From NCBI RefSeq assembly GCF_024297185.1, contig NZ_JANCTD010000010.1, positions 112,465 to 176,464 on the forward strand: a stretch of DNA of 64,000 bases. Reading direction: 5' to 3'. Below are positions 43,330 to 54,600 of the stretch, in pieces (within the stretch, counting starts at the first letter, position 1; every line of letters begins with the position of its first letter). The position numbers and the translations under genes are program-made. Origin of the DNA: Lewinella sp. JB7. GTDB lineage: Bacteria > Bacteroidota > Bacteroidia > Chitinophagales > Saprospiraceae. Below the pieces are notes generated by a model. That model did not search any database, had not been told where the DNA came from, and worked only from the letters and a program-made list of their open reading frames with translations.

Positions 43330-43713
43330 CTACTCCTCGCCGGGCTCGGCCTGCATATCGCGCTGGAGCTCCTCCATGAAGATGAAGTCCACCGCCTCGC
43401 TCATGGTGGGCAGGATGGTGAGTACGGTATCGACTTTGCTGATTTCGACGAGTCGCTTCACCGCCGAATGCTCCACGCCGGTAACGACGAAGGTGCCCAG
43501 GTTACTCCACAGCCGGCGGGCGGTCAGGATGGCACTGAGGCCGGAAGAGTCGACGTACTTGACGCCGCTCAGGTCCAGAATGAGGTTATTGATCCCTTCG
43601 TTGGCCAGAATGACGAATTCCGATTTAAGCTGGGGGGCAACGGCCGAGTTGAGGTTTTCTTCCTCGGGCTTGATTACGCTGTACCGTTCCTGCTTGTCAA
43701 TACTGAATTTCAT
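43330..43713 (-). CDS. STAS-domain anti-sigma factor antagonist
   Basis: 127 aa: a single STAS domain with the phosphorylatable Ser in GVKYVDSSGLSAILTARRLW (DSSGL). Such proteins bind and are phosphorylated by an HATPase-type anti-sigma kinase. No such partner is within the window. It directly precedes rnz on the same strand. The Asp/Glu-rich C-terminal extension (ELQRDMQAEPGEE) is unremarkable. Confidence 0.93.
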   Translation of the reverse strand: MKFSIDKQERYSVIKPEEENLNSAVAPQLKSEFVILANEGINNLILDLSGVKYVDSSGLSAILTARRLWSNLGTFVVTGVEHSAVKRLVEISKVDTVLTILPTMSEAVDFIFMEELQRDMQAEPGEE

Positions 43714-43820
43714 TGATGGTGTATTTTATTTGTTCCCCGCCGCAAATGTATGTAATACTAAGGTAGTCCGGACCCCACGGCTTATCGGTGTTCGTCCGCG
43801 GCTCCCGCGTACCCGCCGCC

Positions 43821-45038
43821 TCAGTCTTCCACCCGTAGGTAGAATACCGCCAGCCCGAGGAGTACGGCCATGAGCAAAGCCACCACGCCCAGGCCCACCC
43901 GCAGCCCCGCGACGCCGGGAAAAAAGATCATGCCCTCGGGCAGGAGCGAATTCTGGTAATCGGACACGAAGCCGATCAGTGGTGGACCGAACAGAAAGGC
44001 CGAATAGCCGATCGTGCTTACCGAACTGATCCCTACGCCGGGGCGCAGTCCGGGCACCTTGCTCGCCTCGCTGAAGACCACCGGCACGATGTTGGAAAGC
44101 CCCAGCCCCACCAGCCCGAAGCCCAGGATGCTCACCGCCGCCGTCGGCAGTACGATCGCTCCGCTTACGCCCACCAGGGCCAGCAACGCACCCAGACGGA
44201 CCACCGCCAGCGATCCTATGCGCGCCCGCACGTAATCCCCTACCGACCGCCCCAGCAGCATCGCCCCGCTGAAGGCCGCCTGCCCCACCGGCGCCAGCGC
44301 TTCCGGACTACCGGTCACCCGGGTCATGTACAGGGGCGTCCAGTCGGCCATCGACCCCTCCCCGATCATGGTGCACAGCGAAGCCAGCCCGAGGAGAATG
44401 ATGGCCGTGCTGAATTTACTGCCGTTGAAATTTTCCGTGACTCCCGCGGCCGGGTCGTCGCGTAAAAAGTACGGCAACGCCCCGATCGCTACGGTAAGGG
44501 CGAGGACCGATACCGCCACGAGGTGCTGTCCCAGATCAAAACCGAGATAGATGAATAAGGCGGCCACCCCGGCCCCGACGAACATTCCCCCGGAGAAGCA
44601 GGCATGGAAGGAACTGGTGATGGGCTTACCCCACAGACGTTCGATGTCCACCGCCTGGGCGTTGACCGCCACGTCCATCACGCCGGTAGCCACCCCGATG
44701 AGGGGCATGACCACGAGTAACCCCAGGTAACCGGGCATATAGGCCATCGCCGGCACGGTGACGATGAAGGCCAGGGTGGATACCACGGACAGCCGGTAAC
44801 TTCCGCTCCGCACGATGAGAAAACCCGCCAGGGGCATGGCCACCAGGGCACCAAGGGCCAGCGCGGTCAGTACGAACCCCGTCTCTCCATTGTCAATGGC
44901 ATAGATTTCCTGCAGGCGCGGGAGCCGACTCGTCCAGTTCGCGTACAGGAATCCATTGATGGCAAAGGCCAGCGCCACGGCGAGCCGGGAGCGCAGCAGG
45001 GAAGCGGGGCGTTCGATGCGGTTGCGATTTGCGCGCAA
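43821..45038 (-). CDS. MFS transporter (YbjJ-like)
   Basis: 405 aa with twelve helices. The N-terminal INGFLYANWTSRLPRLQEIY and the TGVMDVAVNAQAVDIER region resemble the YbjJ/FucP-like branch of the major facilitator superfamily. It is an inner-membrane transporter; the substrate is unknown. It starts 2 bp after the upstream VCBS lipoprotein gene, so it is co-transcribed with that cluster. Confidence 0.9.
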   Translation of the reverse strand: MRANRNRIERPASLLRSRLAVALAFAINGFLYANWTSRLPRLQEIYAIDNGETGFVLTALALGALVAMPLAGFLIVRSGSYRLSVVSTLAFIVTVPAMAYMPGYLGLLVVMPLIGVATGVMDVAVNAQAVDIERLWGKPITSSFHACFSGGMFVGAGVAALFIYLGFDLGQHLVAVSVLALTVAIGALPYFLRDDPAAGVTENFNGSKFSTAIILLGLASLCTMIGEGSMADWTPLYMTRVTGSPEALAPVGQAAFSGAMLLGRSVGDYVRARIGSLAVVRLGALLALVGVSGAIVLPTAAVSILGFGLVGLGLSNIVPVVFSEASKVPGLRPGVGISSVSTIGYSAFLFGPPLIGFVSDYQNSLLPEGMIFFPGVAGLRVGLGVVALLMAVLLGLAVFYLRVED

Positions 45039-45040
45039 AA

Positions 45041-47755
45041 TTACGGAAGGGTCACCACTACACCGGGGGCGTTACGCAACGAAATCCACCACCCGCCCTC
45101 CCCGACCCTGCGCAGGGCGGTTACCTCCCGCCGGTTGCGGTCACCCCCGAGGTCAACGAAGCTCACCGAACCATCGGGGCGCAGCAGCTGCAAAGCAGCT
45201 GCATCCTGCCGTCCGATGCGTGGCAAGACTTCCAGACGGTTACCCCCCAGCAGTAAGCCCGCGGGGGTAGCGACGGCCTCATTCAGGGTAGTAATCTGGG
45301 TGGCCGCGGGTAATTCCGTAGCCGTCCATACGCCGTCCTTATCCCGGCGCAGCCGCAGGTGGGCCAGAGTAGCAGCCACGCGGGTCGGCTCCCGCAGATC
45401 CGGAAAATTTTCCCGGAAGGATCGCCGGCTGAAATCGCCGTAACTCAGATTGTTCCTGCGCCAGGAAGGAAACTGCCGCGCCAGTTCATCCTTATCGGCC
45501 AGGGTGTATTCCGCACCGTGGCGCACGTAGGTGATGAGGGGATCCAGCCGGCCGTTACCGTCGATATCCGTAAGGTACAGGCGCAGCGGCTCGTCCTCGG
45601 TGGGAGCTCCCAGTGCGCTGTTGAGTCCCCAGTTGCCGGCAATGATTTCCACCTGCCCATCGCGCTGGATCAGGCTCAGCGACTGCCACCAGCCCGCCGT
45701 GCCCGGAATTTCTTCGTACAGCCACTCCCCGTCCACCCGGCTACCGTACCGCAGCGGCTGCCACATGCCTCCCGTCACGCGACTGCCGTCGGGCAGCTCC
45801 ACGAACAGGGTACTATCGCCCGTATCGGCCCCGGCAAAGGGCTGCAGGGGTTCGCGGTCGAAGGTGTAGGACCGGTCCGGCCAGTGGTCCGTAGAGTCCG
45901 TTACGCGGATGTTGTAGGTCAGTACGTTCGGTTCGGCAATTTCTGCGCCGACCCGCGCGATCAGCCGACCGTCGTCGATGGACAGGCGGTAACTCCGGAC
46001 CGCCCCTTCTCCTGCCGGGTACCGCAACAGGGTAATCACCGAATCCCGGTCGGGACGTATGGGAACCAGATATCCGGGCGTGGATTGCGACATGAATCCG
46101 CGCTGAGCAATTCGCTCCACGCCCTGCCGGCTACCGTCGGCGTGCAGCCAGACGTAGCGCACCTGCCCCCGTACGAGTTGCGGATCGTCGATACGCACCG
46201 CTACGGTGGAGTCACCCCGCCGGTAGGGCGTAAGGGCCGCTCCCCCACCCTCCAGGGCGACGGAATACGGCGCCGTGGTGGCCGTCCAGCTGGTATTTTC
46301 GTACAGCCGGGCGGTGTCGTTCACGTTATTTATCACCAGATCCAGGTCCCCGTCTCCGTCGAGGTCGGCCGTTGCAGCTCCGGTCGAACTCCCCACGTAC
46401 CCAAGCCCCCAGTCGGCTTCCGCGTAGGCCAGGTCGGCGGTGCGCACGAACAGTTGGTTCGCCACGCGGCCGGTCGGCATCTGGTCCACTACCGCCAGAT
46501 CGCTGGCCGAGCGCGCCAGGGAGGAACTGATGAATTTCAGATAGTCGAGATCGTTCGGCCGGCGTTCGATGCCGTTGGCTACGAATACTTCCTGGTGGCC
46601 GTCGAGATTAAAGTCTTCGAGGAGCACCGACCAGCTCCAGTCGGTGGCGGCCAACCCACTCAGCTCTCCGATCTCCGAGAAATGGCCGCCGCCGCGGTTC
46701 CACTGTACGTTGTTACGAGGCAGCTGGTCGTAGTAGCCGGACCGGCGTTTGATCCGGTACACATTGTAGGCATCGGCGCTGGCGGTCGACTTCAGTACGC
46801 GCTCGTCGCCGGGCCGCATGTCCAGGGTCACCAGATCGGGCCAGCCGTCACGGTCCAGGTCACCCACGTCGCTGCCCATGCTGAAGTTGGAGGTGTGACC
46901 GGTCCGTTCGCGGATCCGTTCCTCAAATCGCTCACCGTCGCGGTTCAGGTAGAGGTAGTCGTTCTCGGAAAAGTCGTTGCAGACGTAAATGTCCGGATAG
47001 CCGTTGCCGTCGAAGTCGCTGATCGCTACGCTGAGTCCGTAGCCGATCTTGGAAGAGTACAGGCCCAGCTCGGCGGTCACGTCGGTAAAACGGTCATCGT
47101 CACGTCGCAGTAGCCGGTCGCCCGCGAGAGAATCGGATCGGTAGCGCTCGCCCGCCTCGCCGTAGGTAGCATCATTGTGGACGGAGTGGCGCAGCAGGTA
47201 CATATCCTCGTCCCCGTCCCGGTCGTAATCGAACCAGTAAGCCTGGGTATTGAATCCGCTGAAATCCAGTCCGTAAGCCGCTGCTTGGTCGGTAAAGCTT
47301 CCGTCCGCATGCTGTACGAACAGCTCGTTGCGCCCGGACAGCTCTCCGTAACCGCCGACGTTGCAAACGTAGATGTCGGGAAGCCCGTCGGCATTCACGT
47401 CTGTTACGCTTACTCCGGTCGACCAGTTGCCCGCTCCCGCGACCCCGCCTTCCTCCGTAGCGTCCCGGAAGCGCCAGTTGCCTTCGTTGATGTAGTAGCG
47501 GTTAGGGGCCTGATTGTTCGTGAAGTACAGGTCCGGGAGTCCGTCGCCGTTGATGTCCGTTGCGGCTACACCCCCACCGTTGTAGTAGTACAGGTAATCG
47601 ACGATGTTGAGGGACTCCGTCGGCTGCAGCGTATTGGCGCTACCGACTCCCGTGTCCGTCCGTTCCACGAAGTAGGACTGCTCCGGGGCGGGGGCGCAGG
47701 TGCCAAGTAACACGGCCAACAGCAGACCGGGTATGGTGTACCCCCCGGCATTCAT
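45041..47755 (-). CDS. VCBS/FG-GAP repeat lipoprotein A
   Basis: 904 aa. Signal with LLLAVLLGTC (lipobox-like) at the N-terminus, then a beta-propeller of VCBS repeats carrying D-N-D-G-D loops (DINGDGLPDLYFTNN, DVNADGLPDIYVCN, DFDGNGYPDIYVCND) that bind calcium. A degenerate ASPIC/UnbV-like domain follows (about 510-640) and another repeat region. It is shorter than its two paralogues upstream. It is probably exposed on the outer membrane. It is the last of three related genes and overlaps the upstream one by 4 bp. Confidence 0.88.
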   Translation of the reverse strand: MNAGGYTIPGLLLAVLLGTCAPAPEQSYFVERTDTGVGSANTLQPTESLNIVDYLYYYNGGGVAATDINGDGLPDLYFTNNQAPNRYYINEGNWRFRDATEEGGVAGAGNWSTGVSVTDVNADGLPDIYVCNVGGYGELSGRNELFVQHADGSFTDQAAAYGLDFSGFNTQAYWFDYDRDGDEDMYLLRHSVHNDATYGEAGERYRSDSLAGDRLLRRDDDRFTDVTAELGLYSSKIGYGLSVAISDFDGNGYPDIYVCNDFSENDYLYLNRDGERFEERIRERTGHTSNFSMGSDVGDLDRDGWPDLVTLDMRPGDERVLKSTASADAYNVYRIKRRSGYYDQLPRNNVQWNRGGGHFSEIGELSGLAATDWSWSVLLEDFNLDGHQEVFVANGIERRPNDLDYLKFISSSLARSASDLAVVDQMPTGRVANQLFVRTADLAYAEADWGLGYVGSSTGAATADLDGDGDLDLVINNVNDTARLYENTSWTATTAPYSVALEGGGAALTPYRRGDSTVAVRIDDPQLVRGQVRYVWLHADGSRQGVERIAQRGFMSQSTPGYLVPIRPDRDSVITLLRYPAGEGAVRSYRLSIDDGRLIARVGAEIAEPNVLTYNIRVTDSTDHWPDRSYTFDREPLQPFAGADTGDSTLFVELPDGSRVTGGMWQPLRYGSRVDGEWLYEEIPGTAGWWQSLSLIQRDGQVEIIAGNWGLNSALGAPTEDEPLRLYLTDIDGNGRLDPLITYVRHGAEYTLADKDELARQFPSWRRNNLSYGDFSRRSFRENFPDLREPTRVAATLAHLRLRRDKDGVWTATELPAATQITTLNEAVATPAGLLLGGNRLEVLPRIGRQDAAALQLLRPDGSVSFVDLGGDRNRREVTALRRVGEGGWWISLRNAPGVVVTLP
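47433..47448 (-). repeat. dispersed GC-rich 16-mer inside lipoprotein A gene
   Basis: GCGGGG-T-CGCGGGAGC in the sense strand of the gene; encodes part of GGVAGAGN. Confidence 0.55.
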
Positions 47756-50700
47756 CGGCGACGAAGCATGATGGGTACGGCATTGTTGCGGGCCAGCAGG
47801 TAGCGGCCACCGGAAAGGCGCGCAATGCCGCGGATTTCCCCCGCGACGTCGATCCCGCTTTCCGGTGCGCGGACCGCGGAAAAGTGGCCCCGGCCGTCGT
47901 TCGTCAGTAGTAGTCCGCGACCGGCATCGAAGCGGCCGATCTCCGGTTTTACGTAGTCGAAGTTGCCGCCCAGCAAAAGGTCCGTATCGCCGTCGCCGTC
48001 CACATCGTCCGCCAGAATTGCCCGTACCGGTGTCTCCTGGGCGGCGAAGGGAAGGTAGCGCACCTCGAGGCTGTCCGCGCCCCGGTTCATGATCACCAGC
48101 GAGCGCAGCTCGGTAGCGGCGTAGTAGATGGACCGGTCCAGGGCCTCGGCCCCGAAGATGTCCTCCATCGTTTTGTCTCCGAACTCGGTGTACTTGAGGA
48201 ATCGTTTGCGTAAGCCCGGCATCTGTTTCACCAGATCGTGGAGCAGGGCCGTGGGATATGCCTTGCCGTCTTCGTAAGTGGACACGACCTGTTCCGCCGT
48301 GCCGTTGCCGTCGAAGTCGTTTACGTGCATCATGACGGGCCGTTCGGGACTGGCCCGAAAGCGACTGTTCAGGCCGTGGTTTCCGAGAATGATGTCCTCG
48401 CGGCCATCACCGTCCAGATCCGCGGTGGCCAGGGCGGTGTACCAACCCATCAGCCCATTCAGACCCGGCAGCGCGACCTCCGTGATGGAATCGGCGGACA
48501 CGGAAAACGCCCGGGGGGCCATGTACTCTCCGACCACGACGAGTTCGCGGACGGCATCGCCGCTTACGTCCACCCAGGCGGCCGCGGTGACCATACCGAG
48601 GGCCTCAAATTGGCGCTCGGTGAAACGACCCCAACCGTCGTTGACGAGCAGGTAGCTGTCGGCCGGAGCTCCGTAGAGGGCCGGGCGCATCCGTGCCCCG
48701 ACGAACAGGTCCGTATCCCCGTCGCCGTCGAAGTCATGCGCCGCCACCGTACTGCTGACCACCGGTTGGCGGGCGCTCGGCAAGATCTGAGCGTTCTTCG
48801 TCCAGCGGTTGCCGTCGTTCAGGTACAGGCGATCGAAGAGCGCCGAGGATGCGGCACCGAATTCACTGCTGCCGCTGGCTACGTACAGATCGAGATCGCC
48901 GTCGCCGTCCGCATCGAAGCAGGTACAGGCGACGTCTTCACTGGTTCGGTCGGCCTCCAGTAGGGATTCAGCCGCCCGGACGAATTGATCACCCCGGGAG
49001 AGAAACAGTCCGCCAGCTTGGTCGCGCGCGCCTCCGAGGTAGACGTCCGGCCGGCCGTCTCCGTTCAGGTCGCCGGAGCAGAGCGCGGGACCGTCGGCGC
49101 TGAGCATGAAGTAAGTCAGGGGGTCCCGGTCGAAGTCGCTGTAGCGGTTTTCGCGGTGCTCGAAGTCGATTCCGTCCGCCGCGGCGGACCCGGTTATCAG
49201 GGGGGGCGGTGTGGTGGGTGCGGCGGGCGGCGGCAGCTGACTTCCCGTCTGGTCCTCGGCGACCGTGAGGAGCTGGTTTACCGCCGGACTGACGATGGAA
49301 GACTGCTTGCCGTCGGGCCACTCGATGTCGATCCGGTCTACCACCGCGATCTCCCCGAGTCCGAAGTGCAGACGGTACTGCATGCTGGACTCGAAGCCCC
49401 GCATGGGCATAAACTCCAGGTAAAATTTACGGTCGCCGGCCACGACGGTCGCCTTGGTGCCTACGCCGAAGGTATTGCCGCCCTTTCCTCTAAACTCCAG
49501 TTGCAGGTAGTGCTGCCCTTCCGTGTGGTTGCGGTAGACGAGGGCTGCGGCGTTGGTGTTGTTGACTACGAGGTCGAGGTCGCCGTCGTTATCCAGGTCC
49601 GCGTAGGCCGACCCGTTGGTGAACCCCCGGAGGTCGAGTCCCCAGCTGGCGGCCACGTTTTCGAAGCGGAAGTTTTTGGAGGGCCCCAGGTTGCGGTAGG
49701 CGACGTTGGGCACTGGATTGGAGGGAATGGCGTCCACCAGTACCCGGAAATCAACTTCCCCGGACTCCGTCACCTTGCGCTTGAACTCATCGTCGGCGAT
49801 GTAGTCCAGAAAATCGCGGTTCGTCAGATCCTGGTAGATCCCATTGGCGACGTAGATATCCTTGTAGCCGTCATTGTCCATATCGAAGATGAGGGCGCCC
49901 CAACTCCAGTCGGTGGCTTCCACTCCGCTGAGCCGCCCGATTTCGGTAAAGGTCCCGTCGCCATTATTCCGTTGCAGGACGTTGCGGGTGAACTGGTGGA
50001 AGTAGTCGTTTTTCAGGTTGTACTGGTAGCGGTTCCAGTTTTCGAAGGTGGTGGCTTCCTTCATTCGCCGGTTGCTGGCGGGTAGCATCTCGGTCACGAA
50101 GAGCTCGGAATAACCGTCGTTATTGATGTCCGCCAGATCGGCCCCCATACTGGCGGCGCTGATGGAACTCATGGCGTTGGTGAGCACCTCACGGAAGGTC
50201 CCGTCGCCGTTGTTCATGTACAGGTAATCGCGCTCGAAGAAGTCGTTGCTGACGAAGATATCGGGCCAGCCGTCGCGGTCGACGTCTCCCACCGTCACCC
50301 CCAGCCCGAAGCCGATGATGGAGCCGTAGATGCCCGCGGTCTCGCTGACGTCGTAAAAGTAGCCGTCGCGGTTTTCGTAGAGCCGGTCGCCGCCCACGGA
50401 ATCACGCTTCGGGCGCTCGTTTTTTTCCAGGTTAAAGGAGCCGATGGCTTGGTAGCTGTTATTGAGCAGGTAGAAGTCCAGGTCACCGTCGCGGTCGTAA
50501 TCGAAAAAAACGCCGTGGGTGCTGAGCCCCTCGTTGTCCAGTCCGTAGTCTGCGGCCGCTTCGGTGAAGGTGCCGTCCTGCTGGTTGATGTACAGCTCGT
50601 TGCGGCGGTTATCGCCGGCGATATCTCCGGAATTGCAAACGTAAATGTCCAGCCACCCGTCGGCATTCACGTCGGCCATGGTGACGCCCGTGCTCCAGGC

Positions 50701-51066
50701 GGCCTGCCCCCCGACCCCGGCGGCTTCGGTGACGTCCTCGAATTTCATTCCGCCCCGGTTCAGGAACAGCCGATTAGCTACCCGGTTGCCGCTTAGGTAG
50801 ATATCCGTGAGTCCGTCGTTGTTGACGTCGCCGAGGGCTACGCCGCCTCCGTTGTAGAAATTGCGGTAGGTGTAGATGTTGAAGTCCTCATCGAAGTCAA
50901 GGGTATTAGCAAATTCCACGCCCGACACCTCGGGGGGCAGGGCCTCGAACCGGGTCTTGCCATCCCATGGGGGGGCATTGTTTTCTACGCTGGGTTCGCT
51001 GCATCCCGCTAACAGGCACAGCACCAGCGTACCCGCCTGAATGAAACGAATCGTCAGTGTATGCAT
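47752..51066 (-). CDS. VCBS/ASPIC-UnbV repeat lipoprotein B
   Basis: 1104 aa. Lipobox LLAGC near residue 22. The propeller repeats (for example DVNNDGLTDIYLSGN, DVDRDGWPDIFVSND) are followed by the ASPIC/UnbV domain containing GVGTKATVVAGDRKFYLEF and FGLGEIAVVDRIDIEWPDG, then a second VCBS set (DLNGDGRPDVYLGGA, DFDGDGDTDLFVGA). Domain order is identical to protein C, so these arose by duplication. The three-residue gap to the small lipoprotein gene and the 4-bp overlap downstream show one operon. Function is unknown; such proteins often follow SusC/SusD pairs, none of which is visible. Confidence 0.9.
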   Translation of the reverse strand: MHTLTIRFIQAGTLVLCLLAGCSEPSVENNAPPWDGKTRFEALPPEVSGVEFANTLDFDEDFNIYTYRNFYNGGGVALGDVNNDGLTDIYLSGNRVANRLFLNRGGMKFEDVTEAAGVGGQAAWSTGVTMADVNADGWLDIYVCNSGDIAGDNRRNELYINQQDGTFTEAAADYGLDNEGLSTHGVFFDYDRDGDLDFYLLNNSYQAIGSFNLEKNERPKRDSVGGDRLYENRDGYFYDVSETAGIYGSIIGFGLGVTVGDVDRDGWPDIFVSNDFFERDYLYMNNGDGTFREVLTNAMSSISAASMGADLADINNDGYSELFVTEMLPASNRRMKEATTFENWNRYQYNLKNDYFHQFTRNVLQRNNGDGTFTEIGRLSGVEATDWSWGALIFDMDNDGYKDIYVANGIYQDLTNRDFLDYIADDEFKRKVTESGEVDFRVLVDAIPSNPVPNVAYRNLGPSKNFRFENVAASWGLDLRGFTNGSAYADLDNDGDLDLVVNNTNAAALVYRNHTEGQHYLQLEFRGKGGNTFGVGTKATVVAGDRKFYLEFMPMRGFESSMQYRLHFGLGEIAVVDRIDIEWPDGKQSSIVSPAVNQLLTVAEDQTGSQLPPPAAPTTPPPLITGSAAADGIDFEHRENRYSDFDRDPLTYFMLSADGPALCSGDLNGDGRPDVYLGGARDQAGGLFLSRGDQFVRAAESLLEADRTSEDVACTCFDADGDGDLDLYVASGSSEFGAASSALFDRLYLNDGNRWTKNAQILPSARQPVVSSTVAAHDFDGDGDTDLFVGARMRPALYGAPADSYLLVNDGWGRFTERQFEALGMVTAAAWVDVSGDAVRELVVVGEYMAPRAFSVSADSITEVALPGLNGLMGWYTALATADLDGDGREDIILGNHGLNSRFRASPERPVMMHVNDFDGNGTAEQVVSTYEDGKAYPTALLHDLVKQMPGLRKRFLKYTEFGDKTMEDIFGAEALDRSIYYAATELRSLVIMNRGADSLEVRYLPFAAQETPVRAILADDVDGDGDTDLLLGGNFDYVKPEIGRFDAGRGLLLTNDGRGHFSAVRAPESGIDVAGEIRGIARLSGGRYLLARNNAVPIMLRRR

Positions 51067-51069
51067 ACG

Positions 51070-51669
51070 TTAGGGGGTAAGTCCGAGTGGGTCGGCATCC
51101 AGTTCCGACAGATCCGTGATCCTTCCCTTGACCAGGCTTACGTCGTCGGCCCACACCGCTACGTGCCGGCTCCCGTCAACGTGCACGTACATACGTTTGA
51201 GGCGGGGATGCTCGATCTCCAGGAAATTGACGCCGAGGGTCCGGCTCAGGTAGTCGGCTACCTCGGGAAGCAGTTTGTCGGTATAGGCGGCCTTGTTCCA
51301 GGGCGACCAGTCGTCGTACATAAAGGTCAGGTCCATTGCCCCGATCTTGCGCGGGGTTTCCTCGGTAAAGACCGGGCGGAAGGTCATATTCGCCGGGCGG
51401 TCGAGGTCATTTTCCAGTCGGTGGCCAACCAGATTGCCGCCACCGGCCATGGTCACGATCTGCTGGCGGTTCAGCTCGGTGCAGCGATCGAAGAAGGCAC
51501 GGTCCGTATCCCCCAGGTGAATGCCGAACACCGCTTCGCCCCCCGAGGGGTCCGCCTCCAGCCCGGCCGCCACCGCCCGCCGGTACTGTCCCAGTGGGGA
51601 GTCATCTACCTTCTGACATCCAATCAAACTAAAGGATGTAATAATCGCGATAAGAATATATTGCTTCAT
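51070..51669 (-). CDS. small lipoprotein between VCBS genes
   Basis: 199 aa, unrecognised. Lipobox SLIGC at about residue 18. The mature part has no repeats and is mixed alpha/beta, with DLTFMYDDWSPWNK and VHVDGSRHVAVWADDV. It overlaps the upstream VCBS gene stop by 4 bp and is 3 bp from the next, so it is made together with them and may be their partner. Confidence 0.8.
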   Translation of the reverse strand: MKQYILIAIITSFSLIGCQKVDDSPLGQYRRAVAAGLEADPSGGEAVFGIHLGDTDRAFFDRCTELNRQQIVTMAGGGNLVGHRLENDLDRPANMTFRPVFTEETPRKIGAMDLTFMYDDWSPWNKAAYTDKLLPEVADYLSRTLGVNFLEIEHPRLKRMYVHVDGSRHVAVWADDVSLVKGRITDLSELDADPLGLTP

Positions 51670-54600
51670 TCGGTTTCGACTTTTAGTTTAAGCACCGGAC
51701 CCTGGGATCGTGCAATGATAAAGGACCTAGCCGAATTACCGTCCGTCCCCAGGTCAACGATTCCACGCAGGTCGCCCCGCAGATACATACCGGTGCCGCG
51801 CGGATCCTCCGCCATGAAGTGCCCGTCCCCCCGGTTACGGAGTACGAGACCGAAGTCCCCGGCATAGATCCCGAGTTCCGGTCGCCCGACGCTTTGGTTA
51901 CCCCCCGCCAGCAGATCGCTCGGTTGTCCGGCCGGACCGAAAGCCTGCAGGGCGTACAGCGGGGCGAGCTGAGCCTCGTCGGGCAGGAATACGATCCTGG
52001 GTGCCCGGGCTTCGTTGAGCACGATCAGCGACCGTAGTTCCGTCACCTCGTAGACTACCGAGCGCGACAATATTTCCCGGGGAAATAATTCCCCCATGGT
52101 CTTGCCCTGGTAATCGTGGTAGCCGGGTACGGATTTGCGTAGTCCAGGTAGCTGTTTGACGAGATCGTCGCGTAGGACCAGCGGATAGGAGCGTCCATCT
52201 TCGGCATAGCGCGTCACGATCTGTTCGGCCTTTCCGTTTCCGTCGAAGTCGTTGATGTACATACGCAGCGGGCGATCGGCGCTGGCCCGCAACCGGGAGT
52301 TCAGTCCGTGATTGCCCGCGGCCAGATCCGGAGTGCCGTCTCCGTCAAAGTCGGCCACCGCAAGCGCGTGCCAGAGGCCGGTCGTCCCGGGTATCGTGTC
52401 GGTACGGGTCACCTGGCCTTTTTGATCGAAGTGCAGGTACCGTAAGGTCCCCCACTCGGCCGCTACGGCCAGTTCGGAGTTCCCATCGCCGTCGACATCG
52501 ATCCAGGCGGCATCGGTGACCATACCCAGCGTGGGTACGGTGATGGCGTGGAAGCCTTCGGCGCCGCGATTCTGGAGTAGATAGCTGTCCGTCGGTACGC
52601 CGTAGGTCCCCGGGCGCAGACGTCCCCCCACGAACAGGTCGGTATCACCGTCGCCGTCGAAGTCGTGGGCGCGGACGCAGGAGCTGGCCACGGGTCGCTT
52701 ACTGCTCGGCAGGATCCAGGGCATCTTTACCCACCGGTCACCGCCCTCGTTCTGGTAGAGATGGTCGAAGAGCGCGGCCGAAGCGGCTCCGAACTGATTG
52801 CTGCCGTTGGCGATGTAAAGGTCAGGATCTCCGTCGCCATCCGCATCGAAAAATACCGCATCCACGTTCTCCGCTACGGCATCTTCGGCGAAGACCGCCT
52901 CGCTTACGGAACGGTAAGTGCCGTCGGAGTTGGCAATCAGCAGGCGTCCGGGCTGCCCGGCCGCGCCGCCCAAAAACAGATCCGGCCGACCGTCACCGTT
53001 CACGTCGGCCGTTGCCAGCGCCGGACCTTCATTATTGATGCCCAGGAAGAGCAGCGGGTCGCGGTCGAAGTCCGTGGCGGGGTCCTCGCGGGTAGTGACG
53101 ATTCCGTGCTGATCGGCTACCTCCGCCGTTTGTATGCGCTCGGGCGGGTCGGATAGATAATCTTCCGGGGCCGACCCGGCGCGCCGTCCACTCCCCCGCC
53201 GCAGTTCCAGAATGCGGCTACTGTCCCGTGCGACCGGAAAGATTTCCCGAAGCCCGTCCGGCCACCGTACCGTAATGCTATCTACACGGAAGGGGATATG
53301 AATGCGGGTATCGACCGTACTCTGAAATCCGCGCATCGGGTACAGTTGCGTGTAGGTAAGTACCCCTTCCCCCTTCGCGGTGACTTCCGCGCCGATGGCA
53401 TTCGGATTGCCGGCCTGGTCAGATCGTAAACGTACCATCCGGGAGGGGACGGTCGTATTGTTACGGTACACCCCCGCTCGGTCGTACACGTTGTTTACGA
53501 CCAGGTCCAGGTCCCCGTCGTTGTCCAGGTCGGCGTAGGCGGAGCCGTTGCTGAAGGTCAGCTGGTCCAGCCCCCATTCCGCGGCGACATCGGTAAAGGT
53601 CAGGTTTCCGTTGTTGCGGAAGACGGCATTCTGTAGGGCCTCGCTGGGAATCTGGTCGATCAGTTCGGTAATGCCCTTACCCTCCCCGAAAATCATGCGG
53701 CGCACCGCGGCGGGACTGCCGTTGAAGTTGATGTAATCCTGGTCCAGCAGATCCTTGCCCGTTCCGTTCGCGACGAAGATGTCGCGGTTGCCGTCGTTGT
53801 CCAGGTCACAGAGCAGGGCGCCCCAGCTCCAGTCGGTTGCCTCCACGCCGGCCAGCCGGCCGATTTCGGAGAAGTGGCCGTTGCCGAGGTTGAGTTGCAG
53901 GACATTGCGGGAAAACTGCTGGTGGTAGCCCCGGTCGCGGTACAGTTGGTACCGGTTCCACCCTTCGAAGGCCGCCTTCGTTTTGTACCGCCGCTCGTCC
54001 GGGGGAAGCATCTCGGTGACGAATAGTTCGGGCAGCCCGTCATTGTTCAGATCGGCCAGGTCGGCTCCCATACTCCCTTTGCTGATCTCGGGCAGGTGAT
54101 CGACCAGTTCTTCGCGGAAGGTTCCGTCGCCGTTGTTGTAGTAGAGGTAATCCCGCTCGAAATAGTCGTTACTGACAAAAAGGTCCGGAAGGCCGTCGAG
54201 ATCCACGTCGCCGACGGTCACGCCGAGTCCGAAGCCGATCCGGGAAGAGTAAATGCCCGCCGCGGAGGTGACATCCTCGAACCGGGTCTGTCCGGTTTCG
54301 CTCAGCAGGTTACGGAACAATTTATTCCCCCCCTCCGGGTCGGGCACGTCGCGGAGGCCCTCCTCGAGGTCATAGCCGGTAGTGGCCCGGGTGGAATTGT
54401 TGAGGAGGTAGCAATCGAGGTCGCCGTCGTCGTCGTAATCGAAAAAGGCGGCGTGTACGGAAAGTCCGGTAACGTCCAGGCCGTAGCTCCGGGCCGACTC
54501 GACGAAGGTGCCGTCTCCCTGATTGATGAATAATTCGTTGTAGCGAACCCCCGCCATGCCGGCGATGCTTTCGCCTGCGGGCGGCCCGGCTTTACAGACG